Assembly (NCBI GenBank): GCA_017408535.1
Contig: JAFQUL010000038.1
Location: 1 to 10,834 of the forward strand
Source of the DNA: Clostridia bacterium
Lineage (GTDB): Bacteria > Bacillota > Clostridia > Oscillospirales > CAG-272
DNA length: 10,834 nucleotides
Direction: 5' to 3'
Shown here piece by piece: positions 7,178 through 10,834 of the stretch. Positions within the stretch are counted from its first letter, which is position 1. Each line of letters starts with the position of its first letter. The notes beneath the pieces were generated by a model that did no database searches, had not been told where the DNA came from, and saw only the letters and a list, made by a program, of their open reading frames with translations. The position numbers were made by a program, and so were the translations under genes.

Positions 7178-8249
7178 TGGTCTTTCCTCCTTCCATCATC
7201 TTCGCAAAGTCCTCGTAGATGTAACCGGTATTCTGGGGGCTCTGACCGCAGTCGGGAGTAAACTGTATCGAGACCGCAGGAGAGGAGATATACTCAAGAC
7301 CCTCACAGCTGCCGTCATTGATGTTGCGGAAGGTCTCGTTTGCCTTACCTGCAAGAGAAGCGGCAACAACAGAATAACCGTGGTTCTGAGAGGTGGAGAA
7401 GACTCTTCCGTCAGCGACGCGGCAGACCGGCTGGTTCACACCGCGGTGACCGTAGGGAAGCTTCTCGGTCTTTCCGCCTGCGGCAAGAGCGAGAAGCTGG
7501 TGTCCGAGGCCGATACCGAGAAGAGGTATCTTTTTGTCAAGGAAGTCTGCGATGGCGCCGATAACAGCTTCGTTATCCTCAGGCGCGCCGGGACCTCCGG
7601 AAATTACTATACCGTCAAAGCCCCGGAGCATGTCCTCATGCTTCGAATCTGCGGGGAAAACGGTGATCTCACAGCCTGCGTCTGAAAGGCCTGAGAGAAT
7701 TGATCTGTTAACACCCATGTCCCAGAGAGCCACGCGGTATTTTGCGCCGTCTAATGCAAGTGTCTCACGTTCACTTCTGCTGACCGAGAGAACTGCGTTC
7801 TTAAGTGAAAATTCCTTAAGCTCAGGCAAAATATCTTCAGGCTGAGGGGGAGCAACGGTGATCTTGGCGTTCATGGTGCCTCTGTCTCTGATATGGCGGA
7901 TGAGAGAACGGGTATCGATACCGTAGATACCGGGTATCTTGTTCTCTCTGAGATAGTCGTCAAGCGTACCCTCACAGCGGAAGTTGGAGGGAACTGTAGC
8001 GAGGTCTCTTACGATGAATGCGGAGAGGGTGGGCGCGGGAGCGTCCAGGTCCGCGGGGATAACACCGTAGTTGCCGACCAGCGGGAATGCCTCGACTACT
8101 ATCTGTCCGTAGTAGCAGGGATCTGTCAGGGTCTCGAGATAGCTCATGGATGTGGTGAATACCAGCTCACCCACAGCCTCTCCGGGATACCCGAAAGCAA
8201 AGCCACTGTAAACGCATCCGTCTGCGAGCGTTAAATAAGCTTTTTGCAT
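7170..8249 (-). CDS. carA: Carbamoyl-phosphate synthase small subunit, glutaminase triad missing
   Basis: A 359-residue CarA, normal in length. The N-terminal CPSase domain has [18 protein letters not shown] (27-44), [16 protein letters not shown] and [17 protein letters not shown] (105-121). The C-terminal class I glutamine amidotransferase domain keeps [10 protein letters not shown] (216-225), [25 protein letters not shown] (266-275) and TSQNHGYSV. The catalytic residues are not there: the nucleophile elbow reads LLGIGLGHQ, so Cys is Gly247 (codon 7509-7511), and the usual FHPE is FTPD, so His is Thr331 and Glu is Asp333. Family knowledge says glutamine hydrolysis needs all three, so this subunit probably only supports or gates CarB, with free ammonia as nitrogen donor, as in vertebrate CPS I. 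ATG start with AAGGAGA (8255-8261). First gene of the minus-strand operon. Confidence 0.93.
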   Translation of the reverse strand: MQKAYLTLADGCVYSGFAFGYPGEAVGELVFTTSMSYLETLTDPCYYGQIVVEAFPLVGNYGVIPADLDAPAPTLSAFIVRDLATVPSNFRCEGTLDDYLRENKIPGIYGIDTRSLIRHIRDRGTMNAKITVAPPQPEDILPELKEFSLKNAVLSVSRSERETLALDGAKYRVALWDMGVNRSILSGLSDAGCEITVFPADSKHEDMLRGFDGIVISGGPGAPEDNEAVIGAIADFLDKKIPLLGIGLGHQLLALAAGGKTEKLPYGHRGVNQPVCRVADGRVFSTSQNHGYSVVAASLAGKANETFRNINDGSCEGLEYISSPAVSIQFTPDCGQSPQNTGYIYEDFAKMMEGGKTNA

Positions 8250-8263
8250 CTTGATCTCCTTCT

Positions 8264-8305
8264 GCCGGGTGGATAGTCCGGCTGTAAATTTTTAATTATC
8301 CAGCC
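8264..8305 (-). promoter_or_regulatory. carA leader with two mutually exclusive hairpins
   Basis: In the predicted 5' leader of carA, 8301-8305 can pair with 8280-8284 (GGCTG/CAGCC), or 8278-8282 can pair with 8264-8268 (GCCGG/CCGGC). The two share bases 8280-8282, so only one can form at a time. The second lies just before the ribosome binding site at 8255-8261. There is no T-tract terminator and no PyrR-type consensus loop. A regulatory role is only a possibility, since stems are just 5 bp. Confidence 0.3.
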
Positions 8306-8307
8306 TA

Positions 8308-8348
8308 ATTATACCATAATTATATATATGATTGCAATAGAATGTCCC
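8308..8348 (-). promoter_or_regulatory. Promoter(s) for carA-carB/dapF
   Basis: Read on the minus strand, TGGTATAAT (8316-8308) is a perfect extended -10 element, with TTGCAA (8337-8332, 4 of 6 matches to TTGACA) 18 bp upstream. A second TATAAT lies at 8324-8319, with GGGACA (8348-8343) 18 bp upstream, so two staggered starts are possible. An upstream TTGACA on this strand (8366-8361) has no good -10 at the right distance. Predicted leader length is about 50-60 nt. Confidence 0.6.
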
Positions 8349-8383
8349 TAAAAAATCTTTTGTCAAAATGTAAAAAAATCCCC

Positions 8384-8412
8384 TTGACAAAGGCGCTTCC
8401 TTGTGATATAAT
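8384..8412 (+). promoter_or_regulatory. Perfect consensus sigma-A promoter for ylxM-ffh
   Basis: TTGACA (8384-8389) and TATAAT (8407-8412) are both exact consensus with the optimal 17-bp spacer, and TG at 8404-8405 makes it also an extended -10 promoter. Transcription should start near 8419. The leader contains a possible hairpin (AAAGCG 8417-8422 with CGCTTT 8439-8444) before GGAGG at 8455-8459. It predicts strong constitutive expression of the SRP operon. Confidence 0.85.
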
Positions 8413-8468
8413 CTGTAAAGCGTTTTGGTTTACACCTGCGCTTTGTGTTATTTCGGAGGTCAGAAGGT

Positions 8469-8822
8469 ATGTTTTCAAAGGATCTTACAATGAACTACCT
8501 GCTTGACTTTTACCGTGAGTTGCTTTCCCCCCGTCAGTATGAGGTGCTGAATCTCTACTACGGTGACGATCTTTCACTTTCCGAGATCGCCGAGGAGCTT
8601 GGCATATCCCGCCAGGGTGTCCGACATATTATCAAGAAGGGTGAGGAGCAGCTTAAGGGCTTTGAGGACGGCCTTGGCCTTGCCGGCCGCTTTTCCGAGT
8701 CCCGCCGTGCGGCAGAGGAGATCTCCGCAAGACTTGAGAAGCTGAAGAGTAAGACAAGTGACAGCGAGATACTTAAAGAGATAGACGAGATCAGCCGACT
8801 TACCGCATTTCTTGCGGAATAA
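8469..8822 (+). CDS. ylxM: YlxM family DNA/RNA-binding regulator of the SRP operon
   Basis: A 117-residue UPF0122/YlxM protein. Residues about 17-60 form a helix-turn-helix resembling sigma-70 region 4 (LSPRQYEVLNLYYGDDLSLS, then EIAEELGISRQGVRHIIKKG). The rest is a charged helical, coiled-coil-like tail. In Firmicutes this gene nearly always sits directly before ffh, and studied members affect signal recognition particle function by modulating Ffh and SRP RNA interaction. The start is the ATG at 8469 because GGAGG (8455-8459) lies 9 bases upstream and the protein then begins MFSKDLTMNYL, as in the family; an in-frame ATG at 8445 lies before the ribosome binding site. First gene after the consensus promoter, 96 bp before ffh. 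Confidence 0.93.
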   Translation: MFSKDLTMNYLLDFYRELLSPRQYEVLNLYYGDDLSLSEIAEELGISRQGVRHIIKKGEEQLKGFEDGLGLAGRFSESRRAAEEISARLEKLKSKTSDSEILKEIDEISRLTAFLAE

Positions 8823-8889
8823 CGGGCTGAGAGAAAATTCAAATTATCCGCACGGGCGAACACCTTTCGATTTAATTAACTTTTTATGC

Positions 8890-8904
8890 CGCCGCACAGC
8901 GGCG
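8890..8904 (+). other. GC-rich hairpin just upstream of the ffh ribosome binding site
   Basis: CGCCGC (8890-8895) pairs with GCGGCG (8899-8904) around a 3-nt ACA loop, ending 4 bases before GGAG (8909-8912). There is no T-tract, so it is not a terminator. It could set mRNA end or translation level of ffh inside the ylxM-ffh gap. Confidence 0.45.
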
Positions 8905-8918
8905 AAATGGAGCTTATA

Positions 8919-10259
8919 ATGTTAGAGAGCCTTTCTGAAAAACTTTCAAATGCGTTCAAAAAATTCAGAAATAAAGGCAAGCTTACCGAGTCCGACGTAA
9001 AGGAGGGTATGCGCGAGATCAAGCGCGCGCTTCTTGAGGCGGACGTTAACTTCAAGGTTGCCCGCGAGTTTACCGCAAGGGTATCCGAGAGAGCAGTAGG
9101 TGCAGATGTGCTGGAGAGCCTCATGCCCGCCCAGCAGATCGTAAAGATAGTCAACGAGGAGCTGATCGCCCTGATGGGCGGCAGCCAGTCAAAGCTTGAG
9201 ATAGATCCCAAGCCCCCTACGGTCATCATGATGGTAGGTCTTCAGGGTGCGGGTAAGACCACTCACAGCGGTAAGCTTGCGGGAATGTACAAAAAGCAGG
9301 GTAAGAGACCTCTTCTCGTTGCCTGTGACGTTTACCGTCCCGCCGCAGTCAAGCAGCTGTGCGTGGTAGGTGAAAAGCTTGATATCCCGGTATTTTATAT
9401 AGAGGACTCAAAGGACCCTGTGGCAATTGCCCGCGCGGGTGTTGAGCACGCAAAGAAGCACGGTCACGATATGGTGTTTATCGATACCGCCGGCCGTCTT
9501 CAGATAGACGAGACTCTGATGGGCGAGCTCTCCTCAATAAAGGAAGCTACAAACCCCATCGAGATACTCCTTGTAGTAGACGCTATGACCGGTCAGGATG
9601 CGGTCAACGTAGCCTCCGGCTTTAACGATCAGCTTGATATAACCGGTGTAGTCCTTACCAAAATGGACGGTGACACCCGAGGCGGTGCGGCACTTTCCGT
9701 TAAATTCGTCACCGACAAGCCTATCAAGTTCATCGGTGTGGGTGAAAAGCTTGATACCATCGAGCCCTTCCATCCCGACAGAATGGCATCCCGTATCCTT
9801 GGTATGGGCGACGTGCTTACTCTCATTGACAAGGCTCAGCAGAACTTCGATGAGAAAAAAGCGGCAGAGCTTGAGAAGAAGATGCGTGAGGAGACCTTTA
9901 CTCTTGACGATTATCTCGATCAGCTTGCTTCACTTAAGAAAATGGGCAGTCTCGAGCAGATCCTTTCAATGATGCCGGGTATGAACTCAGCGGCACTGAA
10001 GGATGCAAAGCTTGATGAAAATATGATGAGCCAGATAGAGGCTATCATCCTTTCCATGACAAAAAAGGAAAGGGAAAATCCCGATATCATCAACTTCTCA
10101 CGTAAGACCAGGATCGCCAACGGCAGCGGCACCTCAGTTGAGGCGGTAAACCGTCTGCTCAAGCAGTTCGATCAGATGCGAAAGATGATGAAGCAGTTTA
10201 TGAACCCCGGCAAGAGAAAGGGTAAGCACCGTTTCGGCGGTATGCCCTTCCGTATGTAA
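8919..10259 (+). CDS. ffh: Signal recognition particle protein Ffh (SRP54)
   Basis: A 446-residue SRP GTPase that binds signal peptides of nascent membrane and secreted proteins and, with SRP RNA and FtsY, delivers ribosomes to the membrane. The N domain starts ESLSEKLSNAFKKF. The G domain has the P-loop GLQGAGKTT (107-115), DTAGRLQ (189-195) and TKMDGDTRGGA (247-257). The methionine-rich M domain starts near 320 and contains MMPGM (351-355) and the RNA-binding helices with SRKTRIANGSG (394-404), ending in a basic tail. Length and all motifs are normal. Start at 8919 gives the canonical N-terminus and has GGAG at 8909-8912; the in-frame ATGs at 8886 and 8907 add residues not typical of Ffh, and the first falls just before the upstream hairpin. 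It is co-directional with ylxM and rpsP. Confidence 0.98.
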   Translation: MLESLSEKLSNAFKKFRNKGKLTESDVKEGMREIKRALLEADVNFKVAREFTARVSERAVGADVLESLMPAQQIVKIVNEELIALMGGSQSKLEIDPKPPTVIMMVGLQGAGKTTHSGKLAGMYKKQGKRPLLVACDVYRPAAVKQLCVVGEKLDIPVFYIEDSKDPVAIARAGVEHAKKHGHDMVFIDTAGRLQIDETLMGELSSIKEATNPIEILLVVDAMTGQDAVNVASGFNDQLDITGVVLTKMDGDTRGGAALSVKFVTDKPIKFIGVGEKLDTIEPFHPDRMASRILGMGDVLTLIDKAQQNFDEKKAAELEKKMREETFTLDDYLDQLASLKKMGSLEQILSMMPGMNSAALKDAKLDENMMSQIEAIILSMTKKERENPDIINFSRKTRIANGSGTSVEAVNRLLKQFDQMRKMMKQFMNPGKRKGKHRFGGMPFRM

Positions 10260-10267
10260 GGTAAATT

Positions 10268-10283
10268 CCGCCAAGCGGTTTTT
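10268..10283 (+). terminator. Weak terminator or attenuator between ffh and rpsP
   Basis: CCGC (10268-10271) pairs with GCGG (10275-10278) around a CAA loop and is followed by TTTTT (10279-10283). The stem is only 4 bp, so read-through into rpsP is likely. The AT-rich stretch 10284-10314 might hold a secondary promoter, but I see no convincing pair of -35 and -10 elements. Confidence 0.35.
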
Positions 10284-10327
10284 ATACAAACAAAAAATAA
10301 TTTATATTATATTCAGGAGGCCCTAAA

Positions 10328-10573
10328 ATGGCAGTAAAAATCAGACTTAAGAGAATCGGAGCAAAGAAGACTCCTTTCTACCGTGTAGTTGTTGCAGACT
10401 CCCGTTATCCCCGCAACGGCCGTTTCATCGAGGAGATCGGTTACTACAATCCTATGAGCGAGCCCGCTGACATCAACATCGACGCAGATGCAGCAAAGAA
10501 GTGGATCGGCAACGGCGCACAGCCTACCGAGACCGTTCGCGCACTTCTCAAGAAGAGCGGTATCACCGAGTAA
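10328..10573 (+). CDS. rpsP: 30S ribosomal protein S16
   Basis: An 81-residue S16, a small-subunit assembly protein that binds 16S rRNA. The family signature is clear at the N-terminus: [20 protein letters not shown], then [19 protein letters not shown] (25-43). The C-terminus [17 protein letters not shown] is also typical, and length is normal. A perfect AGGAGG (10315-10320) lies 7 bases before the ATG. Its position between ffh and khpA is the common Firmicute order. Confidence 0.98.
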   Translation: MAVKIRLKRIGAKKTPFYRVVVADSRYPRNGRFIEEIGYYNPMSEPADINIDADAAKKWIGNGAQPTETVRALLKKSGITE

Positions 10574-10597
10574 TTTTTCGGCACGGGTGAATAGATA

Positions 10598-10834
10598 ATG
10601 CTCGATTTGAAGACCATTCTGGCTGATATCGCCAAGGCCATCGTTGACAACCCTGAGGAGGTCAAGGTGGTGGAGAGTGAGACTGAGAATTCCGTTCTTC
10701 TCACCCTCTCGGTTGCTGAAAGCGACGTTGGTATGGTTATCGGCAAGCACGGACGTATAGCTAAGGCTATCCGTTCGGTAATGAAGTCCGCATCCTCCCT
10801 CACCGGTAAAAAGGTGATAGTTGAGATCCGTTGA
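10598..10834 (+). CDS. khpA: KH-domain RNA-binding protein KhpA (YlqC)
   Basis: A 78-residue single KH domain protein, complete with its stop codon as the last three bases of the window. The RNA-binding GxxG loop is GKHG in MVIGKHGRIAKAIRSVMKS (46-64). In Firmicutes the family acts with KhpB (Jag/EloR) as a small RNA chaperone, and in streptococci it influences cell elongation and division. It lies 24 bp after rpsP; GGGTGA (10585-10590), 7 bases before the ATG, is a modest ribosome binding site. In many Firmicutes rimM and trmD follow, which here would be outside the window. Confidence 0.95.
   Translation: MLDLKTILADIAKAIVDNPEEVKVVESETENSVLLTLSVAESDVGMVIGKHGRIAKAIRSVMKSASSLTGKKVIVEIR

Noticed and set aside
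8445..8468. An upstream ATG start for ylxM giving 8 extra residues.
   Set aside because: The GGAGG at 8455-8459 would lie inside the coding region, and the shorter form matches the family N-terminus.
8886..8918. Upstream ATG starts for ffh.
   Set aside because: They add residues unlike Ffh N-termini, while the ATG at 8919 has GGAG at correct spacing and gives the canonical start.

Overview
The window looks like chromosome from a low-to-mid GC clostridial Firmicute, probably a Ruminococcus-like gut or rumen bacterium. This is inferred from the ylxM-ffh-rpsP-khpA order, clostridial-type CarA/CarB sequences, strong AGGAGG ribosome binding sites, consensus sigma-A promoters, and a family of paralogous acyltransferase-like proteins. 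Species assignment from sequence alone is uncertain.

Layout. Bases 1-176 are a punctuated hairpin array: a 7-mer (GTGAAAT or its complement) recurs every 22-25 bp, and most spacers are self-complementary but differ in sequence. Bases 182-293 hold two intrinsic terminators. From 326 to 8249 all genes lie on the minus strand, read right to left: carA, a carB-dapF fusion, two tandem paralogous GNAT-like acyltransferase-family genes, and an aldo-keto reductase. carA and carB overlap by 8 bp. A strong hairpin without a clear T-tract separates carB-dapF from the last three genes, which are 20-37 bp apart. Bases 8250-8468 form a divergent promoter region. From 8469 to the end of the window the plus strand carries ylxM, ffh, rpsP and khpA, the usual SRP/ribosome housekeeping cluster.

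The unusual part is the carA/carB-dapF pair. (1) CarA keeps its overall amidotransferase fold motifs, but the whole glutaminase triad is replaced: Cys to Gly247, His to Thr331, Glu to Asp333. The complex is therefore predicted not to hydrolyse glutamine, and carbamoyl phosphate synthesis would depend on free ammonia. (2) CarB is full length (about 1067 residues, both ATP-grasp halves plus the MGS-like allosteric domain) and runs without a stop or evident linker into a full-length diaminopimelate epimerase. (3) The DapF part keeps the substrate-binding residues and the second catalytic Cys (1293), but the first catalytic Cys is Gly1139. A pyrimidine/arginine precursor enzyme and a lysine/peptidoglycan enzyme are thus one polypeptide, and two catalytic thiols in the same operon have become glycine. 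This could be a specialised ammonia-using complex, or a diverged paralogous set beside canonical copies elsewhere; the window cannot decide.

The remaining genes are conventional. YlxM and Ffh belong to the signal recognition particle system, S16 is a 30S ribosomal protein and KhpA is a small KH-domain RNA-binding protein. They are served by a perfect consensus extended -10 promoter.
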